From contig QKPP01000105.1 in assembly GCA_006508105.1 (NCBI GenBank), forward strand, positions 1-64,000: a stretch of DNA of 64,000 bases, given 5' to 3'. Position numbers and translations under genes: made by a program. This document shows, in pieces, positions 8,531 to 17,225 of the stretch; the stretch's first letter is position 1, and every line of letters starts with the position of its first letter. Source of the stretch: Myxococcales bacterium FL481 (GTDB lineage Bacteria > Myxococcota_A > Polyangia > Nannocystales > Nannocystaceae). Under the pieces are notes generated by a model. It saw only the letters and a list, made by a program, of their open reading frames with translations. It was not told the DNA's origin and searched no databases.

Positions 8531-9867
8531 CCCCCGACCACCCCCCTCGCCCGCCGCTGAGTCACATCGATCCGGCCGCGCTCAAGGACGCGCTACGACC
8601 CCGAGCCGCGGGGCACGTCAGCGGCGTCGTGGGCCTGTTGGCCGAGGGCTACTGCCCCGGCGCCGCGGTGGGGGACCTGGTCGAGATCCACAGCGAGCGT
8701 CGTCGGATCACCGCCGAAGTCGTGGGACTGCGAGACGGCAAAATGCTGATGGTCGGGTTGGACGACCTGCGGGGAATCGGCCTCGGAGCGCGGATCGAAC
8801 ACCGGGGTCTCGCCGCCAGCGTCTCGTGCAGCCCGCATCTGCTCGGCCGCGTCCTCGATGCCCGCGGTGCAGTCCTCGACCGGGCCAACGGCCCGATCGC
8901 GGGTCCGTTCGAATGGCGACCGATCTACGCCCCCGCCCCCGGGCCGTTCGAACGCCGTCTGATCGACGAGCCGCTCCCGGTGGGGATACGCGTGGTGGAC
9001 GGATTGCTCACACTGGGTCAAGGTCAGCGGATCGGCATCATGGCCGGGGCCGGCGTGGGCAAAAGCACGCTGATTGGGAGCATGGCCCGGCACACCGCCG
9101 CGGACGTGATCGTCATCGGACTGATCGGCGAGCGCGGACGCGAGGTGATGGAGTTTCTCGAGCGCACACTCCCGCAAGAGGCCCGGGCACGCTGCGTGAC
9201 CGTGGTGGCGACGTCGGAACGGTCCCCCCTCGAGCGCACGCGCGGGGCGTTTGTCGCCACGTCGATCGCTGAGTACTTCGCCGGCTCAGGGCGCTCGGTG
9301 TTGCTGCTGATCGACAGCGTCACTCGCTTCGCGATGGCGCAACGCGAGCTCGGCCTGAGCATGGGCGAGCCGCCGGCGACCCGCGGCTACACACCGTCGG
9401 TGTTCGCCATGCTCCCCCGGCTGCTCGAACGGGCGGGCCGGTTTCGCCGCGGCGGATCGATCACCGGCATCTACACGGTCTTGGTCGAAGGCGACGATCT
9501 CAACGATCCCGTGGGGGACGCTGCGCGGTCAATTCTTGATGGGCACCTTGTGCTATCGCGCGACCTCGCGGCCGTGGGGCACTTCCCGGCCGTCGACGTG
9601 CTCGCCTCGATCTCGCGCGTCGCGAGCACCGTATGTTCCCCTCCACATGTCGACGCGGCGCGGCGCGTGCGACGAATCATCGCCCGCATCGCCGAAGGGC
9701 AAGAGCTGCGACAGATCGGCGCCTACGTGGCTGGTGCTGACCCCGAACTCGATCGCGCCCTCGCATTGCGCCCGGCGATGGACACATTTTGCCAACAGGG
9801 CGACGCCGAAGCCACGGCGTTCGCCGACACGGTGCGGGCGATGGGCCAACTGGCGGAGGCGGCATGA
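8527..9867 (+). CDS. fliI: Flagellum-specific ATPase FliI
   Basis: 446 residues, the normal length. The Walker A GAGVGKST is near 174-181. Further type III export ATPase signatures are IGERGREVMEFLE, the Walker B region VLLLIDSVTRFAMAQRE, and PPATRGYTPSVFAMLPRLLERAG. FliI is the hexameric ATPase that unfolds export substrates at the base of the export gate. It is sandwiched between fliH and fliJ with 4-base overlaps on both sides. Confidence 0.97.
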   Translation: MTPDHPPRPPLSHIDPAALKDALRPRAAGHVSGVVGLLAEGYCPGAAVGDLVEIHSERRRITAEVVGLRDGKMLMVGLDDLRGIGLGARIEHRGLAASVSCSPHLLGRVLDARGAVLDRANGPIAGPFEWRPIYAPAPGPFERRLIDEPLPVGIRVVDGLLTLGQGQRIGIMAGAGVGKSTLIGSMARHTAADVIVIGLIGERGREVMEFLERTLPQEARARCVTVVATSERSPLERTRGAFVATSIAEYFAGSGRSVLLLIDSVTRFAMAQRELGLSMGEPPATRGYTPSVFAMLPRLLERAGRFRRGGSITGIYTVLVEGDDLNDPVGDAARSILDGHLVLSRDLAAVGHFPAVDVLASISRVASTVCSPPHVDAARRVRRIIARIAEGQELRQIGAYVAGADPELDRALALRPAMDTFCQQGDAEATAFADTVRAMGQLAEAA

Positions 9868-10259
9868 AGACGCGTTCACTCGCCAAGCTCGTGCGGGTGC
9901 GGACCCGTCAACGCAACCTCGCGACCGCTCGCTTGCGCCAAGCCACGGCCCAGCTCGATCGCAGTCGTGAGGCCGAAACCGAAGCGGTGGAAGCGGTGCG
10001 AGCCTTGGCTCACGTCGACGAGACACCGGCCCACGAGGTCGATCGCCGCGAGGCGACCGCTCAGCGTCGCGCCGCCCAAGTCGGCCACGCGGAGCACCAA
10101 GTCGTGGGCCACCGCGAAGACCTGCAGCGTGCTGCGATGGCCCTGCATCGCGCCGAGGTCCTGCTCGAACGAGCTCGAACCCGGGAGGCCGCCGTCCGTC
10201 GCCGCCTGGAGCAACGCGAACAGGACGAAATCGCCAGCCGGCGCGGAGGATCGGCATGA
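9864..10259 (+). CDS. fliJ: FliJ-like flagellar export coiled-coil protein
   Basis: 131 residues from the ATG at 9864, which overlaps the fliI stop (ATGA). The sequence is almost entirely a basic, Arg/Glu/Ala-rich heptad pattern, as expected for the antiparallel coiled coil of FliJ, which sits in the FliI ring and escorts chaperones. Sequence identity in this family is low, so the call rests on position, size and coiled-coil composition. It overlaps the next gene by four bases. Confidence 0.82.
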   Translation: MKTRSLAKLVRVRTRQRNLATARLRQATAQLDRSREAETEAVEAVRALAHVDETPAHEVDRREATAQRRAAQVGHAEHQVVGHREDLQRAAMALHRAEVLLERARTREAAVRRRLEQREQDEIASRRGGSA

Positions 10260-11071
10260 TCACATCACGACCACGACGGGTTCATTCGATCGCTTGGCTC
10301 GGCTTGTGGGTCCTCGTCGCGCCGGGCTGCGGCGAGGAGGAGCCCCTCCTCCCCGCGGCCCCCGCGGCACCCGCACCGGACGAGGCCGACGGCGAGACCG
10401 GCGACGAGACGGGCCACGACGAGGCCGACGAGGCCGACGAGGAGGCTGAGGTCACCCGAGACGGGACCCCGGCCGAGGTGCAACAAGCCGAGGCCGAGTT
10501 GCTCGACGACCTCAACGCGCGCCGAGCGGCCTGGCACAAACGCCAACTCAAGGTCGCCGAACGCGATGCTGCCCTGGGCGCCTTGGAGAGTGAGCTGGAG
10601 ACCCGCATGAACTCCATCGCGGAGCTCGAGCGTCGCCTCCAAACGCAGCTCGGTATCGGCAAACTGGCGCAGGAGCGTCGCGACGAACGCGTCGCATCCC
10701 TCGCCGATCTGATCGCGACCATGCCGCCGCAATCCGGGGCCGAGATCGTCGCGCAGATGAGCGACCGAGATGCGCAGTGGCTGATTTTGGCCATCGCCCG
10801 CAAAAGCGATCGGAAGGCCGCCAAGTTGCTCGCCTCGATGCCGGCCGATCGGGCGGCGGCCCTCGGCCAGCTGTACCTCGACACCGACCCCGACTCGATC
10901 GTGCAAAAGGGCGAGCTGCGAGAGGGCTCCACCCCCGTCCTGCCCGAACCCAAGCCCCCGCCGCCCCCGGCGGTGGAGCCCGCTGCCACGCCGAGCGCCG
11001 CTTCGACGCCGGGTGCGAGCCACGAAGCCGCCCCCGACGCATCCCCACCGACCCCGGAGGCGAAGCCATGA
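10256..11071 (+). CDS. MotE-like / MgtE-N domain protein of the flagellar operon
   Basis: 271 residues. An N-terminal hydrophobic segment ends in VLVAPGCGEEE, close to a lipobox but with Ala instead of Leu at -3, so it is either a lipoprotein or a signal-anchored periplasmic protein. An acidic Asp/Glu/Ala stretch (30-65), a coiled coil (about 75-145) and a helical MgtE-N-like domain (about 145-215; SGAEIVAQMSDRDAQWLILA) follow, then a Pro/Ala-rich tail. This layout matches MotE, the periplasmic chaperone of the stator protein MotC in other bacteria, and genes of this type commonly follow fliJ. No MotA/MotB/MotC gene is in this window. Confidence 0.7.
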   Translation: MITSRPRRVHSIAWLGLWVLVAPGCGEEEPLLPAAPAAPAPDEADGETGDETGHDEADEADEEAEVTRDGTPAEVQQAEAELLDDLNARRAAWHKRQLKVAERDAALGALESELETRMNSIAELERRLQTQLGIGKLAQERRDERVASLADLIATMPPQSGAEIVAQMSDRDAQWLILAIARKSDRKAAKLLASMPADRAAALGQLYLDTDPDSIVQKGELREGSTPVLPEPKPPPPPAVEPAATPSAASTPGASHEAAPDASPPTPEAKP

Positions 11072-12933
11072 AACTGTTGATGCAACTCGATCCCCGTGCC
11101 GCACAGCTCGGAGAGGATCGCCCCCCGCCCCAAGCCACGCCGGATGAAGAGACGGACCCGACCCCGTTCGCCGACGTGCTGGCGACCACATGGGACGACG
11201 GCGGCGAGCCGACGCCACCCGCATCGACCGGGCCGACGGGGTCCTCGCCGGGGCCGATCGCCACCGAACCAGCCGCCAGCGCGCTCCCGGCCCACGCCGC
11301 CGTGTCGGATGCGTTGGCGTCCGCGAGTTTGAACGCCGTGGCGACATCGGGGGAGGTCGCGGGGAGGCCCGGTCCTGGGACAGCTTCGACCCAGATGAGC
11401 CCCCCGGGCGTCGACGCGGTCCCCGGTTCGTGGCCGGGGCCGGTGGTCTCGGCGGCCATTCAACGAGGCACCGACACCGTGAGCCCGGCTGTCGGCGGTC
11501 GAACGGACAGCGCGGCCACGCAGAGTTCCGCGGAGACCCGGTCGACCGCGGAGACTCAGTGGACCGCCGCCATGCCATCGCACGCCGGCGCTCCGAGCCC
11601 GACGGCCGAGCTCCGGCTCGGGGTGGCGGATCGGGCGACCCACCGCGATGGCCCGGTCGACGTCGCCGCCGTGTTCGCCCCGGAGTCCGCACCACCCGAC
11701 GCCACCGCGCGGCCCACCGCGACCGCTCCGGCCGTGGTCGAGCGGGACATGGCCCCTGCGGCGCGGGGGTCGACCGGGTCGCAAACCGCCCAGACCGCCC
11801 ATGCGGCGATCGCCTCGTCGACGACGGCCGCCGTCGCCACCGGCCACCGCCCCGCGGGCGCAACGCCACCGTCCGCCGCATCGCCGCGGGGATCGACCCT
11901 ACCCGCCGGCCCCCGCTCGGGCCGTTTGCCGCCCGCGTCGGACGGCACGTCTGGCGCCATGAACCCGCTCGGGACGAACGCCCGCGATGCAGCCAGCGGG
12001 GGCCCGGGTGTCGACCAGCTCGAGCCGCAGCTAACGCCGACTCGAGCGCCCGCGTCCACCGAGCCCGTTCCGTCGGCGGCGAGCGCCGAGCCAGGCCCCG
12101 CCGAACGGGGTCGCTCTGGTTTGGGTTCGTCGGAACGCCCATCGGGCCCGCCACCCGCCACGGACCGCCAGCCCCCACTGGCGAGCGGCCAAAACCAGTT
12201 TGGCGACTCGATGGCCGTCGAGTCGGAGGGGCCGGCGGAGGCAACGTCCGAATCCACGAGCGACTCGGAAGCCAGCCCGATCAGGCCCGGGGCCGCCGCC
12301 ATCGCGGCCCGAGGGGAATCGGCCGCGCAGGGCGACCTCTCCCAGCGCCAGCCGCCTGACCCACGTACGCAGGCCTCTCGCGTCGCGTTGACGCGGGAAA
12401 GCTCGGCCGAGACGCCACCGACCGAGACCGCTCCATCCCGACCCACGCCCCCCGCCGACCCGACGGCACTGCGCGAGACGATCGAGGGGCACCTGTCGCG
12501 CTTGCGACCGATCCCACACGGGGGCGCACGGGTGAAGATTCAGCTCCCCGAGATCGGCGAAGTCGAGCTGCGTGTGCGTGCGCGGGACGACGGTCGCTAC
12601 GAAGTCGATCTCCGAGCGACTGAGACTCAGTCGGCGCGAGCGCTCCTCCGCGAGCAAGCCGCCTTGGCCGAGCACTTGCGTCTCGACGGCCGGAGCGTGG
12701 AGCTACACGTCCGCGCCGAGGACCCGTCGGCGAGTTCGTCCGACCTGATGCAAGAGCGCCACGGCCACGGCGAACGGTCCGCTCGGGGTCAAGCGCGTGA
12801 CGACGAACCGACGCCGCAGACGTCACGTTCTCCGTCCCCGCACCCTCGATCCGGCCGGCCCGCCACCGCGGGACCGTCGGGGGACGCCTCCCACCGTCTC
12901 CCGCGGCGCGGGCTGGTCGATGCGCTCGCATGA
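11068..12933 (+). CDS. fliK: Flagellar hook-length control protein FliK
   Basis: 621 residues from the ATG at 11068, which overlaps the previous stop. The first 450 or so residues are low-complexity and rich in Ala, Pro, Thr, Ser and Gly, the disordered ruler part. Residues about 471-560 form the conserved C-terminal hook-control domain (GGARVKIQLPEIGEVELRVR, then ARALLREQAALAEHLRLDG). FliK measures hook length and switches FlhB to late substrates. It is longer than enterobacterial FliK (about 400), and the extra length is in the disordered part. It ends the operon before a 74-base gap. Confidence 0.88.
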   Translation: MKLLMQLDPRAAQLGEDRPPPQATPDEETDPTPFADVLATTWDDGGEPTPPASTGPTGSSPGPIATEPAASALPAHAAVSDALASASLNAVATSGEVAGRPGPGTASTQMSPPGVDAVPGSWPGPVVSAAIQRGTDTVSPAVGGRTDSAATQSSAETRSTAETQWTAAMPSHAGAPSPTAELRLGVADRATHRDGPVDVAAVFAPESAPPDATARPTATAPAVVERDMAPAARGSTGSQTAQTAHAAIASSTTAAVATGHRPAGATPPSAASPRGSTLPAGPRSGRLPPASDGTSGAMNPLGTNARDAASGGPGVDQLEPQLTPTRAPASTEPVPSAASAEPGPAERGRSGLGSSERPSGPPPATDRQPPLASGQNQFGDSMAVESEGPAEATSESTSDSEASPIRPGAAAIAARGESAAQGDLSQRQPPDPRTQASRVALTRESSAETPPTETAPSRPTPPADPTALRETIEGHLSRLRPIPHGGARVKIQLPEIGEVELRVRARDDGRYEVDLRATETQSARALLREQAALAEHLRLDGRSVELHVRAEDPSASSSDLMQERHGHGERSARGQARDDEPTPQTSRSPSPHPRSGRPATAGPSGDASHRLPRRGLVDALA

Positions 12934-12974
12934 TCGCTGACCGCGTCCCGTTTTCATCCCCAACACCGTGCGAC

Positions 12975-12990
12975 TCGGCACGCAACTTGT
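12975..12990 (+). promoter_or_regulatory. Possible sigma-54 promoter upstream of flgD
   Basis: TCGGCACGCAACTTGT has the -24 block GGCACG and TT of the -12 block at correct spacing, but ends GT instead of GC. The predicted transcript would start near 13002, only about 6 bases before the flgD ATG at 13008. It could drive flgD-flgE. Confidence 0.35.
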
Positions 12991-13007
12991 AGCCATCCCC
13001 GCTGACC

Positions 13008-13904
13008 ATGTCCATCGACCCTCTCGCGAGTACCCTCGGCGCGCCCGCGCCGGATCCCCGCACCGACGCACTCACGTCCGCACAAAACGGCATGGGACGG
13101 GACGAGTTTCTCAAGCTGCTCACCACGCAGATCGAGAATCAAGACCCGCTCGACCCGCTCAAAAACCACGAGTTCGTGGCCCAGCTCGCGCAGTTCTCGG
13201 CTCTCGAGCAGCAGATCATCACCAACGATTCGCTGTCGCAGATGCAACAGTCGCAAATGTCGCTGTCGAACGCCCAGCTGACGAACATGATCGGCAAAGA
13301 GGTCGTCGCCCGCGGCGACTCGGTCCGCATCGCGGGTGGTGACGCCCAATCGATCGGACTGATGCTCCCGAGTGCGGCGAGCCGCGTGGAGATCACGGTC
13401 AGCGATCAAAACGGCAATGCCGTGGCGCAGGTCAACCGCGATCGCCTGTCCCCCGGGTACCAAGACGTCGCGTGGAATGGCCTCAACGTCGACGGGCAAC
13501 CACTTGCAGATGGCCGCTATCACGTGAGCGTGTCCGCCGTGGACGCGGCCGGCAATCCGATGACGGTCGACACCATGACGCGCGGACGCGTCGAAGCGGT
13601 CACGTTCGAAAACGGGATCGCCGAGCTCATCGTTGGCAATGCCCGCGTCGTGCCGGGGGATGTGCTGTCGATTCATGACCTCGTCCCTGCCGCGTCACCG
13701 TCTGCGAGCGCCCCCCCTTCGGCGATCCCCGACTCGCAATCGCAAGCCGAACCGCAACCCGAGCCCCAGTCGCCCCCCCCGGCCCCGGATCAGGCCAGTC
13801 CCATCCCGCCGAACGCGGAGTTCGACCCGGATGCGTTGATCCCGGACGAACTCGCGGCCGAGGGCAACGCCCCGCCCGCGTGGTTCCAAGCCCTCACGCG
13901 CTAG
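13008..13904 (+). CDS. flgD: Hook assembly scaffold protein FlgD
   Basis: 298 residues. The N-terminal capping region is GRDEFLKLLTTQIENQDPLD. The next part (FVAQLAQFSALEQQIITNDSL) and the FlgD Ig/Tudor-like domain (about 95-215; INVDGQPLADGRYHVSVSA-type region) are typical. FlgD caps the growing hook and is discarded. The C-terminal 75 residues are an extra Pro/Gln/Ser-rich tail not found in ordinary FlgD (about 230 residues). Confidence 0.93.
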   Translation: MSIDPLASTLGAPAPDPRTDALTSAQNGMGRDEFLKLLTTQIENQDPLDPLKNHEFVAQLAQFSALEQQIITNDSLSQMQQSQMSLSNAQLTNMIGKEVVARGDSVRIAGGDAQSIGLMLPSAASRVEITVSDQNGNAVAQVNRDRLSPGYQDVAWNGLNVDGQPLADGRYHVSVSAVDAAGNPMTVDTMTRGRVEAVTFENGIAELIVGNARVVPGDVLSIHDLVPAASPSASAPPSAIPDSQSQAEPQPEPQSPPPAPDQASPIPPNAEFDPDALIPDELAAEGNAPPAWFQALTR

Positions 13905-13949
13905 TTCTCGACTGTCTCCCCTTCGCCCGTTTTCACCTCAGGAAAGCCA

Positions 13950-15251
13950 ATGTCTATCACAGGAAGCATGTACACCGGCGCGGCCGGCCTCACCTCGCAC
14001 AGCGACGCGATGAGCGTCATCAGCGACAACATCGCCAACGTCAATACCGTCGGGTTCAAAAGCGGACGGGCGAACTTCACCGACATGCTGGGCAACGTGA
14101 TCGCGGGCCAACCCTCGGGTTCGGGCTCGAGGATCGGCAGTGTCCAGACCAACTACTCGCAAGGCGCGTTGCTCGGGACCGGGAACGTGACCGACCTCGC
14201 CATCCAAGGCGACGGTTTTTTCATGGTCGAAGGCGTCGTAGACGGCGTCCGATCCACCTACTACACCCGTGCGGGGCAGTTTCTCATCGACGATCAGGGC
14301 TATCTGGTCAATAGCGAGAAGCTGCGTGTGCAGGGCAATCCGATCGATGCCAACGGCAACTTGCTCAATTCAGTCGGAGATCTGAGCTTCGAGTTCAACT
14401 CGATCCCGCCCGAAGCCACCACCGAGGTGGAGCTGGTGGCCAACCTTGACGCCGAGCAGCCGGTCTCGACCGCGACCTTCGACATCACCGACCCCGCCGG
14501 GACCTCCGACTTCTCGACCCAAATTCTCGTTTACGACTCGCTGGGTAACAAGCACGAGCTCGAGCTTTACTTCAACAAGACGCAGCAAACTCCGAACCCA
14601 ATCTGGGAGTACCACGTACTCACGGCCGGGCCCGATGTCGGCGGCGCGGCGGGAACTTGGGTCGAGCTCACGGACGGCTCCGGCGCGACCCCCTCGATCG
14701 AGTTTGACGCCAACGGAGCCGTCGTGGACTACAGCATGACTTCCATCGACGCCGCGTGGCTCGGCGCCAATGCGGAGACGATCGATCTCAACCTCGGAAC
14801 ATCGACCGCCTCGGGCGGCAACGGGGTCGATGGGGTGACCAGCTACGGCCTCAAGTCGGCGGTGACCTTCTCGAGCCAGGACGGGTACCCATCCGGGGAC
14901 TTGGCCGGGCTCGAGATCGACCAAACGGGCCTGATGTCGGGCTTGTTCTCCAATGGTCAAAGTCGCATGTTGGGACGCGTGTCGCTGGCCGGCTTCGCCA
15001 ACGTCGACGGCCTGTCCCGTCGTGGCGCCGGGCTCTACGCCGCGACCAACGAGTCGGGCTCTCCCGTGGTGGGCGAACCGTCCAGCGGCGGCCGCGGCTC
15101 GGTGGCGTCAGGGAACCTCGAGAGCTCGAACGTCGACCTCGCCCGCGAGTTCGTCGACATGATCTCGGTCCAACGCGGCTTTCAAAGCAACTCCCGCTCG
15201 ATCACCACCGCTGACGAGATGCTCTCCGAGGTGTTGAGCCTCAAACGCTAG
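13950..15251 (+). CDS. flgE: Flagellar hook protein FlgE
   Basis: 433 residues. The N-terminus (YTGAAGLTSHSDAMSVISDN then IANVNTVGFKSGR) and the C-terminal signature (SNVDLAREFVDMISVQRGFQ) are diagnostic of FlgE. The middle contains the surface domains D1/D2 (DPAGTSDFSTQILVYDSLGN). FlgE polymerises into the universal-joint hook. It follows flgD after 45 bases and is followed by a terminator at 15276. Confidence 0.97.
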   Translation: MSITGSMYTGAAGLTSHSDAMSVISDNIANVNTVGFKSGRANFTDMLGNVIAGQPSGSGSRIGSVQTNYSQGALLGTGNVTDLAIQGDGFFMVEGVVDGVRSTYYTRAGQFLIDDQGYLVNSEKLRVQGNPIDANGNLLNSVGDLSFEFNSIPPEATTEVELVANLDAEQPVSTATFDITDPAGTSDFSTQILVYDSLGNKHELELYFNKTQQTPNPIWEYHVLTAGPDVGGAAGTWVELTDGSGATPSIEFDANGAVVDYSMTSIDAAWLGANAETIDLNLGTSTASGGNGVDGVTSYGLKSAVTFSSQDGYPSGDLAGLEIDQTGLMSGLFSNGQSRMLGRVSLAGFANVDGLSRRGAGLYAATNESGSPVVGEPSSGGRGSVASGNLESSNVDLAREFVDMISVQRGFQSNSRSITTADEMLSEVLSLKR

Positions 15252-15275
15252 CCCTCACGATCCCACTCTACCTTG

Positions 15276-15307
15276 ACCGGCGTAGTCATCGACTGCGCCG
15301 GTTTTTT
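15276..15307 (+). terminator. Rho-independent terminator after flgE
   Basis: A 7-base stem ACCGGCG / CGCCGGT (15276-15282 with 15296-15302) with a 13-base loop is followed by a run of T at 15302-15307. It lies 24 bases past the flgE stop and separates the flgDE unit from the fliL operon. Confidence 0.8.
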
Positions 15308-15330
15308 GTCGGCTCAACTCGGACCTCGGT

Positions 15331-15346
15331 CGGCACAGTTCGTGCA
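15331..15346 (+). promoter_or_regulatory. Probable sigma-54 promoter of the fliL-fliMNOPQR-flhBA operon
   Basis: CGGCACAGTTCGTGCA fits GG-N10-GC spacing (GG 15332-15333, GC 15344-15345) and resembles TGGCACG-N4-TTGCA with three mismatches. It lies just downstream of a terminator, and the leader to fliL would be about 64 bases. Confidence 0.5.
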
Positions 15347-15420
15347 CGAGGGGATCACCGCGGAGATCGAGGCGACACCAAGCCGTCCCTGTCCGCCGCC
15401 CTGCTCGAGAAAGGACCCCC

Positions 15421-15939
15421 GTGGCCGAGGAAACGACCGAAGAAGAGGAACCAAAAAAGAAAAAACCCGTACTGCTCATCATCATCGCCGTCAACGTGTT
15501 GTTGGGTGGTGGCGCGGCCGCCTTCTTCTTCCTTCGCAGCGCTCCGCCCCCACCCCCGGCCGGCGAACACGGCGAACACGGCGAGGAAGCCCACGCCGAA
15601 CCCGAGCACGACAAGCCGTCTCGCGAGGCTCGCCCCACCGGGCCGGTGGTTCAGTTTGAGCCGATCATCGTGAACCTCAACGAGCCCGAGGGCACGCGAT
15701 TTCTCAAGATCGCGTTGGCGGTACAGCTCGCCAACGAAAAGCTGACCACGCCCGTGGACGAAGCCAAGCCGATCATCCGCGACCACTTCATTCGCGAGCT
15801 GTCGGACCTCAACTACCGCCAAACCGCCGGGAACAAGAACAAACTCGCCATCAAGCGGCGACTGGTCAAGCGATTCAACGAGGCGTTGGGTACCGAGGGC
15901 GCGGTTGAGATCCACATCACCGAATTCATCGTCCAGTAG
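15421..15939 (+). CDS. fliL: Flagellar basal body-associated protein FliL
   Basis: 172 residues starting at GTG 15421 behind a clear ribosome site (AAAGGA, 15411-15416). A Lys-rich cytoplasmic start is followed by one membrane helix (about 18-38), a Glu/His-rich linker, and the periplasmic FliL domain (VVQFEPIIVNLNEPEGTRFL; KPIIRDHFIRELSDLNYRQ). FliL forms a ring around the stator and supports torque. It lies 6 bases ahead of fliM. Confidence 0.93.
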   Translation: MAEETTEEEEPKKKKPVLLIIIAVNVLLGGGAAAFFFLRSAPPPPPAGEHGEHGEEAHAEPEHDKPSREARPTGPVVQFEPIIVNLNEPEGTRFLKIALAVQLANEKLTTPVDEAKPIIRDHFIRELSDLNYRQTAGNKNKLAIKRRLVKRFNEALGTEGAVEIHITEFIVQ

Positions 15940-15945
15940 ACCCGG

Positions 15946-16911
15946 ATGTCACGCGATCTTCCCGAGCCGATTCTCAGCCCCGATCAGGTTCGAGAGCTCC
16001 TCGAGACCAAGTCCTCGCGGCGACACGAGGGCATACGCTCGGCGCCGGAAGCCATCGATCTTCTGGCCAACGATCGCCATTTGCAGGCGATGGTGCCGGC
16101 GTTGGCCGTCGGCTACACCCGCACGGCCGACAGTTTTCGCAAGATCTTGACGGCCGTGTTGCGTCGCAAGACCGAAGTTCGAGACGAAGCGCCAGAAGTG
16201 CTCACCGGCCGCGGGTTGTCGCGCGTCACGAGTCGGGCCGCGTGCATGTTCGCCCTACGCACCACGGTGCTGGGGAAAGACCGTGGCTACGCCATTTTGG
16301 CCCTCGACCCGATCATCACGTACTCGGTGATCGAGCGCATGTTCGGCGGGGTGGGCTCGGAACCCAATATCCCCGTGGATCGCCCGCCCACGACGTTGGA
16401 GCGGCGATTACTCCTGCGGTCCATGGCCCCGCTCATCGAGGCGCTCGACCACACGCTCGAGCCAGCCGAGGCCTTTCACTTTCACGCGGAACACATCGAG
16501 GCCCAACTCGATTTGGTGCCGGGGTTTAGCCCGGACACCAGCGTGCTGCACGTTCCGTTCACGATGACCCTGGGTGATCAGCTGTCGAGCATGTCGTTGG
16601 CCATCCCCAGTAGCGTGTTGGAACCGCTGCGGGATGTCCTCAGTGGCCCCGAACCCGAGCCCGGGTCCCATCACGCGGGTGACATGCCGGACATCGTCAA
16701 ACGCACCCCCGTGACGTTGGCGGTTGAGCTCGGTTCGACGTGGATGCGGCTACGCGACGTGCTGTCGCTCAGCCCCGGCATGACCATCCGGCTCGATCGC
16801 CACCCGGCGGAAGAGCTGCCCGTCAGTGTGGAGGGGGTCACCAAGTTCCACGGTTTCCCCGTGCACGATCAGGGCGCCATCGCCCTTGAAATCACCAGGC
16901 GATCGACATGA
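15946..16911 (+). CDS. fliM: Flagellar motor switch protein FliM
   Basis: 321 residues. A short N-terminal CheY-binding helix-like segment (ILSPDQVRELLE) precedes the CheC-like middle domain (VLGKDRGYAILALDPIITYS, IERMFGGVG) and a C-terminal SpoA/FliN-like domain (TPVTLAVELGSTWMRLRDVL). FliM is the CheY-P receptor of the C ring. It overlaps fliN by 4 bases. Confidence 0.95.
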   Translation: MSRDLPEPILSPDQVRELLETKSSRRHEGIRSAPEAIDLLANDRHLQAMVPALAVGYTRTADSFRKILTAVLRRKTEVRDEAPEVLTGRGLSRVTSRAACMFALRTTVLGKDRGYAILALDPIITYSVIERMFGGVGSEPNIPVDRPPTTLERRLLLRSMAPLIEALDHTLEPAEAFHFHAEHIEAQLDLVPGFSPDTSVLHVPFTMTLGDQLSSMSLAIPSSVLEPLRDVLSGPEPEPGSHHAGDMPDIVKRTPVTLAVELGSTWMRLRDVLSLSPGMTIRLDRHPAEELPVSVEGVTKFHGFPVHDQGAIALEITRRST

Positions 16912-17225
16912 GCGAACAACCGGACGACTTGAGCTTGGTCTTGGACATTCCGGTCCAAGTGTCTGTAGAACTCGGCAAGCGAACCATCCCGATCGCGGAG
17001 ATTTTAGCTCTCGGGCCGGGGTCGGTGGTGGAGCTGGGCAAAGCGGCCGGCGAGAGCCTCGACGTTCTCGTCAACGGCAAGCTGATTGCCCGCGGCGAAG
17101 CCGTGGTGATGGGCGAAAAGTACGGCGTACGGATCACGGAAGTCGTGAGTTCGGCGTTGGACACCAAAAACCTGTTCGGCGCAGCGGCCAACGGCGGCGC
17201 CTCTGGAGGAGAAAATGCGGCATAG
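16908..17225 (+). CDS. fliN: Flagellar motor switch protein FliN
   Basis: 105 residues. A single SpoA domain (LDIPVQVSVELGKRTIPIAE; VVELGKAAGESLDVLVNGKL; ARGEAVVMGEKYGVRITEVV) is the hallmark of FliN, which builds the lower C ring and docks FliH. A short Gly/Ala/Asn-rich tail follows. It overlaps fliO by 11 bases. Confidence 0.97.
   Translation: MSEQPDDLSLVLDIPVQVSVELGKRTIPIAEILALGPGSVVELGKAAGESLDVLVNGKLIARGEAVVMGEKYGVRITEVVSSALDTKNLFGAAANGGASGGENAA

Noticed and set aside
10265-12244. Long open frame on the minus strand opposite motE-like and fliK
   Set aside because: It has Arg/Gly/Pro-rich shadow composition, no motif, and lies wholly across two well-supported overlapping genes on the + strand.
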